Positions 26,588-35,540 of a stretch of 55,740 nucleotides of DNA are shown here, piece by piece; position 1 is the stretch's first letter; every line of letters begins with the position of its first letter. Source of the DNA: Acidobacteriota bacterium (GTDB lineage Bacteria; Acidobacteriota; Terriglobia; Bryobacterales; UBA6623). Below the pieces are notes generated by a model, which was given only the letters and a program-made list of their open reading frames with translations, made no database searches and was not told the origin of the DNA. Made by a program: the position numbers and the translations under genes. The DNA is taken from assembly GCA_027624045.1 (NCBI GenBank), contig JAQBUE010000009.1:1-55740 (forward strand), written 5' to 3'.

Positions 26588-27920
26588 TCAGTTCAGCGCT
26601 GAGCGACGCTTCAGCAGATGACCGCCGATATTCAAGCCCGTCAAGTCACCCAGCACGGCCATCGATAGCTGGTAAGGGTTGATCCACAAAGAAGCCAGAC
26701 GTTGAACATCCTTCGGAGTAACTTCCTCGATGGCGGTGAACTCTTCTTCCCACGACAGCAGCCGCTTGAAGTAGCGTTCGGCACGAGCCAGGCCCGCGAC
26801 TCGATTGGGCAACGAATCCACCTCGCCGAGCAGAGCCGTCTTGCGGGTGGTGCGCGCACGTTCCAGCTCATCCGCGCCGAGTGGCGTGTCGGCGATCCGC
26901 CACAGCTCAGCGACAACTCGCGCGATGGCCTGTTCAGCGTCTTTGGGGGCGGCGCGCCCTCGGATGGAGAGGCATCCGACATCCTCGAACATTCGCAGCC
27001 GTGAAGCGACTGCCAGAGCGGGCAGGTCGCCTTTGGAGGCTAGTCGCGCCAGCCTGGAGCCAGAGCTACCCGCGATGGCTGCATTCAACAGCGCGGCCTC
27101 GTGGCGCTGATCATCGGCAGCCGCACAAGCAGGAAATCCGATCTCGAAGCGGACCTTTGGGAATTCTGCCCGGTTGCGCAGTGCCAGAAACTTGTACGCA
27201 TTGGGCGTGATTGTGGAAGCCCTTGTTTTCGGCGGCTCCAAGGAGCCGAACAAGCGCTCGGCCAATTTCTCCATGGCATCGTGACGAACGTCGCCGGCCG
27301 CGACCAACGTTAGCGCCTCAGGATGGTGGCTGTGTGTGAAAGGTTTGGATCTTATTAGGCTTGAAAGCCTCCAGTTTCGTATTGCCCTTCATCATCAACA
27401 ACCGGCCGCGCGGCGCACGGCAAAGACCGTGCCCCTTCCACAGACTTCGCAGGAACATGCCTTCCACGACGAAATCGGCGTCCTCCTCAAGGGCGAGAAG
27501 ATCCTCGATCAGCTTGTCGGACTCAGCGGTCAGCGCGGCTTGGGTCAGATTGGGCCGTAAAGAAACGTCAGCGATCAGCTCCGCCGCCGCTTTGATGTTG
27601 TCCGGGCTGACCCGAACCTGGTAAACGGCGGTATCACGCTGGGCCTCCATCTGAAAGTCACCGCCGAGGCGGTCGATCGCTTTAGCGACGAGCTTGGCGG
27701 AGCGATCCCCGGCGCCATGTAACGCCATGCGCTGGATCAGGTGAGTAACGCCGGCTTCAGTCAGCTTTTCATAGCGGGCCCCGGAGTCGACCCACAGGCT
27801 GATCAGCGCCGCCGGTGATCCCTTCACCCGCTCGCTGATGATCCGTACACCGTTGCCAAGGACGCTCCGTTCAACGTCTCGTGATGGTATCTTGATTGCT
27901 CTCCGCTTTTGATTAGGCAT
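26588..27920 (-). pseudogene. M16-family (insulinase-like) inactive peptidase, frameshifted
   Basis: Two minus-strand ORFs (27318-27920 and 26588-27307) together make one M16B-length protein of about 440 aa. The N-half has LGNGVRIISERVKGSPAALI and GARYEKLTEAGVTHLIQRMA. The zinc motif, normally HFLEH, is HLIQR, so both the catalytic Glu and the second His are lost, as in the non-catalytic subunits of M16B pairs. The C-half resumes at HHPEALTLVAAGDVRHDAME. The break falls at a (TG)4 run at 27331-27338, typical of slippage. It is either a true pseudogene or a sequencing indel. No active M16 partner is visible. Confidence 0.75.
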
Positions 27921-28227
27921 GTTTTGATGCGCGCATGTAGTGTAACGTCTCTGGAAGCAGGAGCAAACGTTCGGGGCAGGCTCAGTTTGATATCGCCCTG
28001 GGCGATGCCGCCAGATTCAAGCTCGATCGGGTTCAAGCGCGAAGCTGGAAGCGTCGGCGGCGCGATCGTCAATCCGGCGGTTGCTATACTGAGCCCTCGA
28101 TTGTCATAGGGCCGTGCGGAGGATTCCCCCGCATCCACTAAGCGGCGATAGCCGTTTCTTCCCGCTTTGAAATGACACGCGTTCGTTTTGCGCAATCCCC
28201 TGCGAAAGGTTTGAAGTTGGGACAGCA
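27921..28227. other. Gap of 307 bp before the carbamoyltransferase gene
   Basis: No credible gene. ORFs on both strands here lack motifs. A TATACT at about 28088 could be a -10 box for the carbamoyltransferase gene, but no matching -35 was found. The divergent M16 promoter should also lie here. Confidence 0.35.
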
Positions 28228-29805
28228 ATGCTGATACTGGGTATCGGGGGCTGGCTGCATGATGGCGCGGCCGCATTAGTCAAGGACGGCCGCTTAATCG
28301 CGGCCATGGAGGAAGACAAGCTTCGGCGGCAAGCGCACTCAGGAGGGTTGCCGGAACGGGCCGTTGCGGAATGTTTGAGAGTGGCCTCGGCGAAGCCCGC
28401 CGATGTGGATTGTGTCGCTATTGCGAGACCGATGGCGATCGGCCCGGACCCTTCGCATCACCTGCATCTCAAGTCGTTGTTTCCGAATAGCCGGCTTGTG
28501 ATTGTGGATCATCACGTGGCGCATGCCGCCAGCGCTTTCTATCCGTCACCGTTTGAGAAGGCTCGCGTCGTTACTCTCGATTCCCTCGGAGATATGCGCT
28601 GCGGCGCGTTGTGGGAGGCGGCAGGCGTAAGTATCGAGGCGCTCGAAGAGCTCTACGCACCCGATTCTCCCGCATCGTTTTATAGCCGAATCACGCAGCT
28701 TCTCGGTTATCGCGCAGGCGCCGAAGAGCACAAAGTGCAGTGGATGGCGCCCGGCGGAAAACCGCGTTTCCGTGATCCGTTTCTCGACATTCTTGGTGCC
28801 GGAAACGGTACCCGCCCGCGGCTCGACCAAAGCTACTTTGACACCTCGCGGTCCACGGCCGGCGGCTTCAGCGATCGCTTCTACTCCATGCTGGGCTTTG
28901 ACCACGGGGCACAGCTCTCCGAGCAGGATCGCAGCGACATCGCGGCCAGTGTTCAGTCCGCCGTCGAAGAGATGGTCCTCGAATTCGCGGGCGAGGGCGA
29001 GAACCTTTGCTTGGCTGGTGGATTGATGCTGAACGCATCGTTGGTTTCAGCCCTCGAACATTCCGGACGCTACAAACACGTGTGGGTACAACCGGCGGCC
29101 GGCAATGCCGGTACCAGCGTCGGCTGCGCCTTCCACGCATGGCATCAAACCTTCCGCAACACGGAACGGCATCCGCTGGATAACTTGTTCCTGGGTCCCG
29201 AGTACGACCGCGAGCAGATCAAGGAGGTGGTCGAGAACTGTAAGCTGCGGTTCAGTTACATCACGACCGACGAAGAAGTCGTCGAGACCGCCGTTCGCCG
29301 CCTGAGCGACCATCAAATCGTTGCCTGGTTTCAGGGGCGCATGGAATTCGGCTCGCGCGCGCTGGGCAATCGCAGTATTTTCGCGTCACCGCTGAATCCG
29401 TACTCAACCGAAAATCTGAACGTCTACATCAAGCGGCGTGAGCCCTTTCGTAAATTCGCGGCGTCGGTTCCCGAAGAACTTGCTTCGGAATACTTCGAGT
29501 GCAGCGATAGTGCCCGCTTTCTAGCCTCGATCAGCCGCGTTCGCGAGAAGCATCGCAAGACCTTCGAGGCGGCCACACTTGGCGGTGACCAGATCCGCGT
29601 TCATACTGTGCGCCGCCAAGACAACCCCCTGTGCTGGGAACTACTGCAAGCGGCGGGCCGTGCCAGCGGACTCCCGGTGCTCTACAACACCTCGTTTAAC
29701 CTGTTTGGAGAACGGCTTGTCTGTGATCCCCGGGCCGCTGTGAGAAGCTTCTACTCCTCGGGCATCGACAGTATGTTTGTCGGCAATTTCCTGCTGGAAA
29801 AATAA
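28228..29805 (+). CDS. Carbamoyltransferase (NodU/CmcH/HypF-C-like family)
   Basis: 525 aa. The N-terminal ASKHA-type fold reads LILGIGGWLHDGAAALVKDG, with MEEDKLRRQAHSG following. VIVDHHVAHAASAFYPSPF contains the metal-binding His residues of this family. Later come LCLAGGLMLNASLVSAL, PAAGNAGTSVGCAFHAW and GRMEFGSRALGNRSIFASPL. The C-terminal domain, FRKFAASVPEELASEYFE then LPVLYNTSFNLFGERLVCDP, completes a full-length enzyme. Members transfer carbamoyl from carbamoyl phosphate to hydroxyls of sugars or natural products. No glycosyltransferase, PKS or NRPS genes adjoin, so the acceptor is unknown. Confidence 0.92.
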   Translation: MLILGIGGWLHDGAAALVKDGRLIAAMEEDKLRRQAHSGGLPERAVAECLRVASAKPADVDCVAIARPMAIGPDPSHHLHLKSLFPNSRLVIVDHHVAHAASAFYPSPFEKARVVTLDSLGDMRCGALWEAAGVSIEALEELYAPDSPASFYSRITQLLGYRAGAEEHKVQWMAPGGKPRFRDPFLDILGAGNGTRPRLDQSYFDTSRSTAGGFSDRFYSMLGFDHGAQLSEQDRSDIAASVQSAVEEMVLEFAGEGENLCLAGGLMLNASLVSALEHSGRYKHVWVQPAAGNAGTSVGCAFHAWHQTFRNTERHPLDNLFLGPEYDREQIKEVVENCKLRFSYITTDEEVVETAVRRLSDHQIVAWFQGRMEFGSRALGNRSIFASPLNPYSTENLNVYIKRREPFRKFAASVPEELASEYFECSDSARFLASISRVREKHRKTFEAATLGGDQIRVHTVRRQDNPLCWELLQAAGRASGLPVLYNTSFNLFGERLVCDPRAAVRSFYSSGIDSMFVGNFLLEK

Positions 29806-29874
29806 CTCGGGATCTGCTTTCGGACGGCAACATCACAGTCGACTCCGTGAGCGCTTTAACAGTGCTTTATTGCT

Positions 29875-30636
29875 TTATCCGGCGTTTCCTTTCGCGGGGA
29901 GCAGTTGTACGTACGGATCGACGAAGGATTGGTCATCGTATCTGTCATGGTGACGAACCCATTCCATGCCGTACGGAAGGTCAGCCTCGTCCCGCCCTTT
30001 GGGGACGAGATCGAGAAGATTGTAGGCTCCGATGAGGATGTCGAGTCCGCGGGCATAGGCGGAGTACGTGTGGAAGATGTCTCCCTCTTCGTTCTTACAA
30101 AAGGCGCTGATGCCGGGGCCTTCGGATGAGGGAAAGGGGCCGAGCCGGTAGTTGTAGTACATCTCTTTGCGCTCTTGCTCTTCGGGGGTGAATGAGGCTT
30201 GGTAGTCCCAGTTGAAGTCGCTTTCGAGCGAAGAGACCCACTTGAAGCTCCAGCCCATGCGCTTCTTAAAAGCTTCAAGCTTGTGGAGTGCCGCGCGCGA
30301 GACGGTGACCATCGTGACGTCGCGGTGCGCGAGATGTATGATCGAGCGGTCGTAGTGGTCGGCCAACAGGGAGCAGGATTTACAGCCTTCGCCCCACTCG
30401 GGGTCGAACATGAAATGGTAGATGAGCACCTGACCGCGGCCATCGAAGAGATCGGATAGGGTTTCCTTGCCGTCCGGGCCATCGAAGACGTAATCCTTCT
30501 CAACCTTTTCCCAGGCGAGCTCGCGGCGCTGCCGGCTGATCTCGTCGCGAAGGCGGCTGAACTCCTTCTCTTTGGTGAGCAGTTGCTTGCGGGCTTCGAT
30601 CCATTGGTCATGGGGGACGATGGCGTGGGGTTTCAT
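29875..30636 (-). CDS. DUF899 thioredoxin-like protein
   Basis: 253 aa. Typical DUF899 opening (HDQWIEARKQLLTKEKEFSR, LRDEISRQRRELAWEKVEKD) and the thioredoxin-fold segment LIYHFMFDPEWGEGCKSCSL with a C-x2-C pair (CKSC). Further conserved stretches are FNWDYQASFTPEEQ and FPSSEGPGISAFCKNEEGD, and a C-terminal GMEWVRHHDRYDD. The function is unestablished; redox chemistry is inferred from the fold. The overlapping ORF 29856-30611 is a shadow. Convergent with the carbamoyltransferase gene. Confidence 0.9.
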   Translation of the reverse strand: MKPHAIVPHDQWIEARKQLLTKEKEFSRLRDEISRQRRELAWEKVEKDYVFDGPDGKETLSDLFDGRGQVLIYHFMFDPEWGEGCKSCSLLADHYDRSIIHLAHRDVTMVTVSRAALHKLEAFKKRMGWSFKWVSSLESDFNWDYQASFTPEEQERKEMYYNYRLGPFPSSEGPGISAFCKNEEGDIFHTYSAYARGLDILIGAYNLLDLVPKGRDEADLPYGMEWVRHHDRYDDQSFVDPYVQLLPAKGNAG

Positions 30637-30806
30637 TGGTTCCTTGGATGGTCTTGATGGACCAACGTTTACCTATTGGTTAAGTGTTATCAACGGCACA
30701 GCGATCTGTCAAGTTGCTCTTGGACCGGCCCCCAACGAGGGCGAGTGCGAAGCTGAGCTGAGCAGGTCGAGACGCGCCCGTACAATGAACCGACAAGGCG
30801 CATTTC

Positions 30807-31259
30807 ATGACGGACTGGAAACGAAACTCTCTCACTATCGTCGTGCTGCTTTGGGCGGGGATTCTGTTCGGCGTTTCCTTTCTGGCAACGCCCGCAAAGT
30901 TTCAAGCTCCGAGCCTGACCTTGCCGGCGGCAGTGGATGTGGGACGGTCAACATTCGCGGCATTGAATCGCGTCGAGCTAGGCTGCGCCCTTCTAGCCGG
31001 GGCCTTGCTGCTCGGCGGCGCGGCGCGGGGACTGTGGCTACGCTTCGCGTCGGGGTTGGCGATTCTGGGGGTGCTGCTGGAAACAGTCTGGTTGTTGCCG
31101 GTGCTTGACGAACGGGCGCGGATCGTGATCGATGGCGGCATGCCGCCGGCATCTAACCTCCACGAGCTCTACATTGCGCTGGACGTTGTTAAGTTTCTGG
31201 CGTTAGTGACAGCAGCGTTCCTGCTTTTGTCACGAACCGAGCCGGCACTGCACCACTAG
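30807..31259 (+). CDS. Four-helix membrane protein (DUF4149-like), 150 aa
   Basis: Four hydrophobic segments: LTIVVLLWAGILFGVSFLAT, an Ala/Leu-rich helix (VELGCALLAGALLLGGAA), ASGLAILGVLLETVWLLPVL and VVKFLALVTAAFLLL. The helix-1 pattern followed by TPAKFQAPSL and later LHELYIALDVVKFL resemble small uncharacterised DUF4149-type proteins. No catalytic motif is visible. It is probably transcribed alone and ends 2 nt before the end of the convergent YjbR remnant. Confidence 0.65.
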   Translation: MTDWKRNSLTIVVLLWAGILFGVSFLATPAKFQAPSLTLPAAVDVGRSTFAALNRVELGCALLAGALLLGGAARGLWLRFASGLAILGVLLETVWLLPVLDERARIVIDGGMPPASNLHELYIALDVVKFLALVTAAFLLLSRTEPALHH

Positions 31260-31261
31260 AC

Positions 31262-31623
31262 CTAGCCCAGGGAGTTTCCGCCTCCCAACTCGCAGCGCAG
31301 CTTCTTCGTCAACTTGGAGAAGACAAGCTCATAGGATAGGCTGAGCAGCCGCTCCACCTCTCGGCTGTCGAGTGCGTCAGGGTCATCAAGCGCGATCCAG
31401 CTTGCCCGGCAAGATACGGCGCGGGACGGCAACCGGGACGCTCTGACAACTCGGCGAACTCTTCCGGCGTGCATTTGAATGAGAGCCACGTCTCGCCCGG
31501 TTCCAGGCGAGTGATTGCAAACATCTTGCCGCCAATCGAAAAGACGAGATTGCTCTCCCACTTGATGTCCTCGGTAACGTGCGGCAAGGCGAGACAATGG
31601 CCGCGAACCCACTCGACACTCAT
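31262..31623 (-). pseudogene. MmcQ/YjbR family protein, single-base frameshift
   Basis: The first part reads in one frame (MSVEWVRGHCLALPHVTEDI, then KWESNLVFSIGGKMFAIT and FAELSERPGCRPAPYLA) and the second in another (RASWIALDDPDALDSREVER, then YELVFSKLTKKLR). Joined, they give a ~120-aa YjbR-like protein of normal length. Adding one C where the minus strand reads GCCGGG (about 31404-31409) restores the YLARASW consensus, so this is a one-base deletion in a C/G run. It could be a recent mutation or a sequencing error. YjbR proteins have a CyaY-like, DNA-binding fold of unclear role. Confidence 0.75.
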
Positions 31624-31659
31624 ATCAACCAGCTCACTTACCCTCTGCTAAGGCTCACC

Positions 31660-33171
31660 TCAATCTCGCCGCAGTTCCACCCAGGACGTCAGTGCATTAC
31701 TCAGCTTCGAACCCGGCACGCTCAGCGCCGTCACTAGGCCGCTCAACTTATCTCCACTTCTCTGCAGCGAGAAGCGCAAGTCATACTCCCGCTTGCTTGC
31801 ATCGGCCGTGCCAATATCGCCGTCGAAGCGGCCTGTCAGATTGCCGTCCTCGACCTTCAGAGCCGAGACGCTGACACTTCCCTGCCCTGCCAACTCCGCG
31901 GTGGCTTCGCCTGCCGGTGTGATCGACAGGCGTATCGGCAGCTGTCCTTCGTAGGTGTGAACGGTCCCGCTCCACTCGCCCGTCCATTGCTCGGGTAGCA
32001 TCCCGGTGCCGGCGCTGTTCGAAGACCCATCCCGGCCTCGCTCGTCCGCTGGCGGCGTGCGCTCTTCGGCCGTGCGGCGGCCATAGCGCGGCAACAGAGT
32101 TGTGAGGATATCGCCCATGATCTGGTCAACAACCTGCGAGGTGCGATTCGCAAGGACGACAACGGCAATCTTTTCGCTCGGGATCAGCGACAGATTCGCT
32201 CGAACGCCTCCCATCACGCCGCCGTGATGAACCAGCCGATACTCGCCCTGTTTGGGATAGAGCATCCACCCGATTCCGTACTGCGAAGGCGCGTCGTCCT
32301 TCCCGACCTGCTTCTGCATCTCTTCGATACGCCTGCGCGGCAAGACCGCCTTCTGATCCGGCAGCAGGGTTTCGAGATGAGACATGCCGAAGAGCACCAA
32401 GTCGTGCGCCGACGCGAAAACCGCCGAACCGCCGCGATGGTCGAAATCGTAGAACGGCAGCGGCGTGTCATCTCCCCAGTAGCGCACCGCGCGGTCCGGC
32501 GCCGGCTCCGCCTTCGCCGGAACGTCAGAGTGCTTCATCCCCAACGGTTCAAAAACGTGTTTCTCCACGAACTCGCCATACGCGCTCCCTGACGCCTGCT
32601 CAATCGCGTACTCGAGCAACCCATAGCCAAGGTTCGCGTACTGGAACTTTTCGCCGGGAGGGGTGACCAAGATGCCGTAGCGCCGAATCGTTTCCGCCAT
32701 CGAGGGCCGTTGATACGCCTCGCCGTCGAGAAAGAAGTGGTAGTGGAGAGGCAACCCCGAAACGTGTCCGGCAACGCGCCGCACAGTTGCCTGCGACGCA
32801 CTCCCGGCGTACCCTTTGAGCTTCGCCCCGCCGAGATAGTCGTCGATCGGCTTGTCGAGGTCGATCTTGCCGGCCTCGACCAGCGTCATCAAAGCAGTGG
32901 CAGTGATTGGTTTTGAGATCGATGCCAGCGAGTACTTCGTCTGTACGGTCGCCGGAACGTTATTTTCGACATCGGCGAGCCCGAACGCTTCTTCCCAAAC
33001 GATCTTGCCGTTTTGGGCGACCGCAAGCGAGAGCGACGGCACTGTCCCCGTCGCAATCTCTTTCCGGATGGTCTCGCGGATCGGCTCGAAGGGGTCCGTC
33101 TGGGCCGCCACGATGGCGGGGACTAGGGCCACGAGTAAGAGGGCGCCGAAGGGGCTGGGGCGAATTCTCAT
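31660..33171 (-). CDS. Exported serine hydrolase, class C beta-lactamase/esterase fold
   Basis: 503 aa with a signal peptide (PFGALLLVALVPAIVAAQ). The penicillin-binding-like catalytic set is complete: SISK at 84-87 (Ser84, Lys87), YAN at 178-180 and the HHGGVMGG block in place of K-T-G. The C-terminal ~120 residues form a separate beta-domain (GEWSGTVHTYEGQLPIRLSI) found in many periplasmic family XII hydrolases. Likely substrates are D-Ala peptides, esters or related amides; drug resistance should not be assumed. The Shine-Dalgarno region is not distinctive. Confidence 0.88.
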   Translation of the reverse strand: MRIRPSPFGALLLVALVPAIVAAQTDPFEPIRETIRKEIATGTVPSLSLAVAQNGKIVWEEAFGLADVENNVPATVQTKYSLASISKPITATALMTLVEAGKIDLDKPIDDYLGGAKLKGYAGSASQATVRRVAGHVSGLPLHYHFFLDGEAYQRPSMAETIRRYGILVTPPGEKFQYANLGYGLLEYAIEQASGSAYGEFVEKHVFEPLGMKHSDVPAKAEPAPDRAVRYWGDDTPLPFYDFDHRGGSAVFASAHDLVLFGMSHLETLLPDQKAVLPRRRIEEMQKQVGKDDAPSQYGIGWMLYPKQGEYRLVHHGGVMGGVRANLSLIPSEKIAVVVLANRTSQVVDQIMGDILTTLLPRYGRRTAEERTPPADERGRDGSSNSAGTGMLPEQWTGEWSGTVHTYEGQLPIRLSITPAGEATAELAGQGSVSVSALKVEDGNLTGRFDGDIGTADASKREYDLRFSLQRSGDKLSGLVTALSVPGSKLSNALTSWVELRRD

Positions 33172-33231
33172 TTGAGGCCTTGATCGAAGCTGTAGTCGGG
33201 TCAGTGGGGCGCGGTCAACTGTCGATCAATT

Positions 33232-33435
33232 CTACTCCGGCTTCCCGCCAGGGTGAAAGATATCTTCGATCTTGAGGTCGAAGAGTTCGGCGATTCTAAA
33301 GGCCAAGGGCAGGCTAGGGTCGTACTTTTCGTTTTCTATAGCATTGACCGTTTGACGCGAAACCGATAGAAGGCGAGCCAGAGCGCCTTGGGACCATTGG
33401 CTCTCTGATCGAAGTTCGCGGACGCGGTTTGTCAC
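33232..33435 (-). CDS. XRE-family HTH regulator, 67 aa
   Basis: A compact Cro/CI helix-turn-helix protein: VRELRSESQWSQGALARLLS, VSRQTVNAIENEKYDPSLPL, then IAELFDLKIEDIFHP. This subtype (YozG-like) is usually paired with a small membrane protein, as here. The GTG start overlaps the upstream gene's TGA in a GTGA, so translation is coupled. It probably binds the CTTGACA/TGTCAAG palindrome upstream of the operon and represses itself. Confidence 0.9.
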   Translation of the reverse strand: MTNRVRELRSESQWSQGALARLLSVSRQTVNAIENEKYDPSLPLAFRIAELFDLKIEDIFHPGGKPE

Positions 33436-33890
33436 GAGTATCGACGCGCGGCCAGTACCATACCAGGCCCCCGAAGGAACTCAGCACAGAGTACAAGGGC
33501 GGGGCTTACTGAGAAGTGGTACTGGATCGCCGCCCAGCCGAGCGGCACGACAATGGCCATCGTTACGCAGTACGCGAATGCCATGCCCTCCAGATAGATA
33601 AGTCGATTCAGTTCGTCGAGGGCACGCATGTAGTGGAAACCCTTCACGAAAACGTATCCGAAACCAGCCGCTAGGATCCCCGTGAACAGGTGCTCGACTC
33701 CCGGCACGACCTCGCGGATAGCGAAAGCGCCCGCTAGAGCGAGCAGCATCAATACGAGAGGCCGGCTGGGCCGCGGCGTGAACTCATGACCACCGGAGTC
33801 GTATTCTCCGAAGTGTCCGTAGATCAACATCGTGCGGTAAGGCCAGCGCTTACCGATTTCGTCCGCGGGATAAGAAGGATTGGCGCCCAT
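33432..33890 (-). CDS. Four-helix membrane protein paired with the XRE regulator
   Basis: 152 aa from the ATG at 33890 with ACAGGAGGCTCA just upstream, a near-perfect Shine-Dalgarno. The track start at 34019 runs through the promoter and is wrong. Segments: PLVLMLLALAGAFAIREV, LFTGILAAGFGYVFVKGFHY, YLEGMAFAYCVTMAIVVPLG and a fourth near the C-terminus (SPALVLCAEFLRGPG). Similar proteins next to YozG-type regulators are annotated only as conserved membrane proteins. Regulation through sequestering or sensing by the membrane partner is possible but not shown. Confidence 0.8.
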   Translation of the reverse strand: MGANPSYPADEIGKRWPYRTMLIYGHFGEYDSGGHEFTPRPSRPLVLMLLALAGAFAIREVVPGVEHLFTGILAAGFGYVFVKGFHYMRALDELNRLIYLEGMAFAYCVTMAIVVPLGWAAIQYHFSVSPALVLCAEFLRGPGMVLAARRYS

Positions 33891-33910
33891 TGAGCCTCCT
33901 GTAAAGTGTG

Positions 33911-33961
33911 CTTGACAGATATTGTGCAACAGATATGGCCAACTGTCAAGTGTCCTTGACA
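33911..33961 (-). promoter_or_regulatory. Sigma-70 promoter with palindromic operator for the XRE operon
   Basis: On the minus strand: consensus -35 TTGACA (33949-33944), 17-nt spacer, -10 CACAAT (33926-33921), predicted start near 33914, 24 nt before the ATG. A perfect inverted repeat TGTCAAG-TGTC-CTTGACA (33944-33961) overlaps the -35 box. A third half-site, CTTGACA (33911-33917), sits at the predicted start. Two direct ACAGATAT copies (33915-33922 and 33929-33936) flank the -10. This is the layout of autorepression by the encoded XRE protein; binding is inferred. Confidence 0.7.
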
Positions 33962-34117
33962 TATTATTCATGTGCTCCGCCACCGATACGAAGCGCCAAG
34001 CCAAATCCTGATCGCCCACAGCGGAACTCCTCGCGCCTTCGTTGTATACTACACTTAACTCGCGCGGGGCCGAAGCGAAGGCGATCCGCCGCGATCCAGC
34101 ATAGGGGACAAAACATC

Positions 34118-35335
34118 ATGAACTGGCTCAAACCGCATCGTCGTTCCATTCTGCGCAGTCTGGCTGCGCTTCCAGGTGTGGGCGCGCTCATGCCGGCCAC
34201 AGCTTCCGCCGCCGCTGCCGCTCGCATCGGGGCCGTTGACCGTGACGTGATCAGCGAACTCGGCGTACGCACGTTCATCAACGCCGCCGGCACGTATACG
34301 AGCCTGACGGCCTCACTGATGCCGCGCGAGGTTTGGAACGCAATGACCGTTGCGTCCCGTAAATATGCGCCGCTGCAAGACCTGCATGACGCGGTCGGAG
34401 CGCGCATCGCCGAGTTGACAAAGAGCGAAGCGGCGCTCGTGAGCGCGGGCGCGGCATCGGCGCTGGCGATTGGAACAGCGGGTGTGATCGCGGGCACCGA
34501 CCGCGAGAAGATCGAACAACTCCCCGATACGCGCGGCATGAAGAACGAGGTGATCGTTCAGAAGAGCCACCGCAACGGCTACGACCACGCAGTTCGCAAC
34601 GCCGGTATCCGCATGATCGAAGTGGAAACGGCCGAGGAACTCGAAAGCGCCATCCACTCGCGCACGGCGATGATGTTCTTCCTGCAGTCCGCTAATGACA
34701 CGGGGCAGATTGGCTACGAAGAGTTCGCCAAGCTCGGCAAGAAGCACAACATCCCCACCATGATTGACGCCGCCGCGGACCTTCCGCCGGTGGAGAATTT
34801 CTGGAAATTCACGAAGGCCGGATTCGACCTGGCAATCTTTTCGGGCGGCAAAGGCATCAAAGGGCCGCAGTCGGCGGGCCTGCTGCTGGGCCGTAAAGAC
34901 CTTATCGAAGCCGGACGTCAGAACAGCAGTCCGAACTCCAACTCACTCGGCCGTATCAGCAAGGTCAACAAGGAAGAGTTGGTCGGCATGATGGTGGCGG
35001 TCGAGATGTTCGTCAACCGTGACCACGCCGCCGTCTGGAAAGATTGGGAAGACCAGTGCAACCGTATCGCCGGCTACGTCAAGAGCGTAAAGGGTGTGAC
35101 GACCGAGATCAAGGTTCCCGAGCTGGCCAACATGGTCCCGCACCTGCATGTGAATTGGGATCATGCCACGGTGGGCAAAACCCCGAAAGACGTCGTGAAG
35201 GAATTGCGCGAGGGCAACCCCAGCATTGAGGTGCGTCCCGGATCGACCGAAGAACTCGTGGTCGCGGTTTGGATGATGCAGCCAGGTCAAGACCGCATCG
35301 TGGGCCAGCGCTTGGGACAAGTCCTCAAGGGTTAG
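34118..35335 (+). CDS. Tat-exported SelA/DgaE-like PLP-dependent enzyme
   Basis: 405 aa from the ATG at 34118 with AGGGGA upstream; the track start at 33908 is in the operator region. The N-terminus is a Tat signal (HRRSILRSLAALPGVGALMP, then TASAAAA). The rest is a fold-type I PLP enzyme of the SelA/D-glucosaminate-6-phosphate ammonia-lyase group: GVRTFINAAGTYTSLTASLM, LTKSEAALVSAGAASALAIG, PTMIDAAADLPPVE (Asp for the PLP pyridine N) and IFSGGKGIKGPQSAGLLLG (Schiff-base Lys). Selenocysteine synthesis is unlikely for an exported protein. A periplasmic amino-sugar or amino-acid lyase is a reasonable inference. Confidence 0.85.
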   Translation: MNWLKPHRRSILRSLAALPGVGALMPATASAAAAARIGAVDRDVISELGVRTFINAAGTYTSLTASLMPREVWNAMTVASRKYAPLQDLHDAVGARIAELTKSEAALVSAGAASALAIGTAGVIAGTDREKIEQLPDTRGMKNEVIVQKSHRNGYDHAVRNAGIRMIEVETAEELESAIHSRTAMMFFLQSANDTGQIGYEEFAKLGKKHNIPTMIDAAADLPPVENFWKFTKAGFDLAIFSGGKGIKGPQSAGLLLGRKDLIEAGRQNSSPNSNSLGRISKVNKEELVGMMVAVEMFVNRDHAAVWKDWEDQCNRIAGYVKSVKGVTTEIKVPELANMVPHLHVNWDHATVGKTPKDVVKELREGNPSIEVRPGSTEELVVAVWMMQPGQDRIVGQRLGQVLKG

Positions 35336-35540
35336 GAGCGAGACGGGGCACAGCATACCGTGTCCTACATCTGCGTTTGGCGGCCCCTGTTTTCTGATAT
35401 TTGGATGTATCGGCACCTGACGGCCACGTTCAGGGGAATCCGCGTCAGTTCCATCGCTGGTGCCTGCCTCTAGCGGGGAAATCGGTTCCCGTTTGACAGT
35501 TGACGGTACTTTGTGGGCGTGAACCTTCTCTCGCCGATTG

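Noticed and set aside
29856-30611. 251-aa Ser/Arg/Thr-rich minus-strand ORF overlapping the DUF899 gene
   Set aside because: Frame-shifted shadow of DUF899; composition typical of out-of-frame GC-rich DNA.
28228-30636. Natural-product biosynthetic cluster around the carbamoyltransferase
   Set aside because: Neighbours are DUF899, a small membrane protein and the M16 remnant; no core biosynthetic enzyme.
34118-35335. True selenocysteine synthase
   Set aside because: Tat signal and absence of selB or tRNA-Sec nearby make L-seryl-tRNA(Sec) chemistry unlikely.
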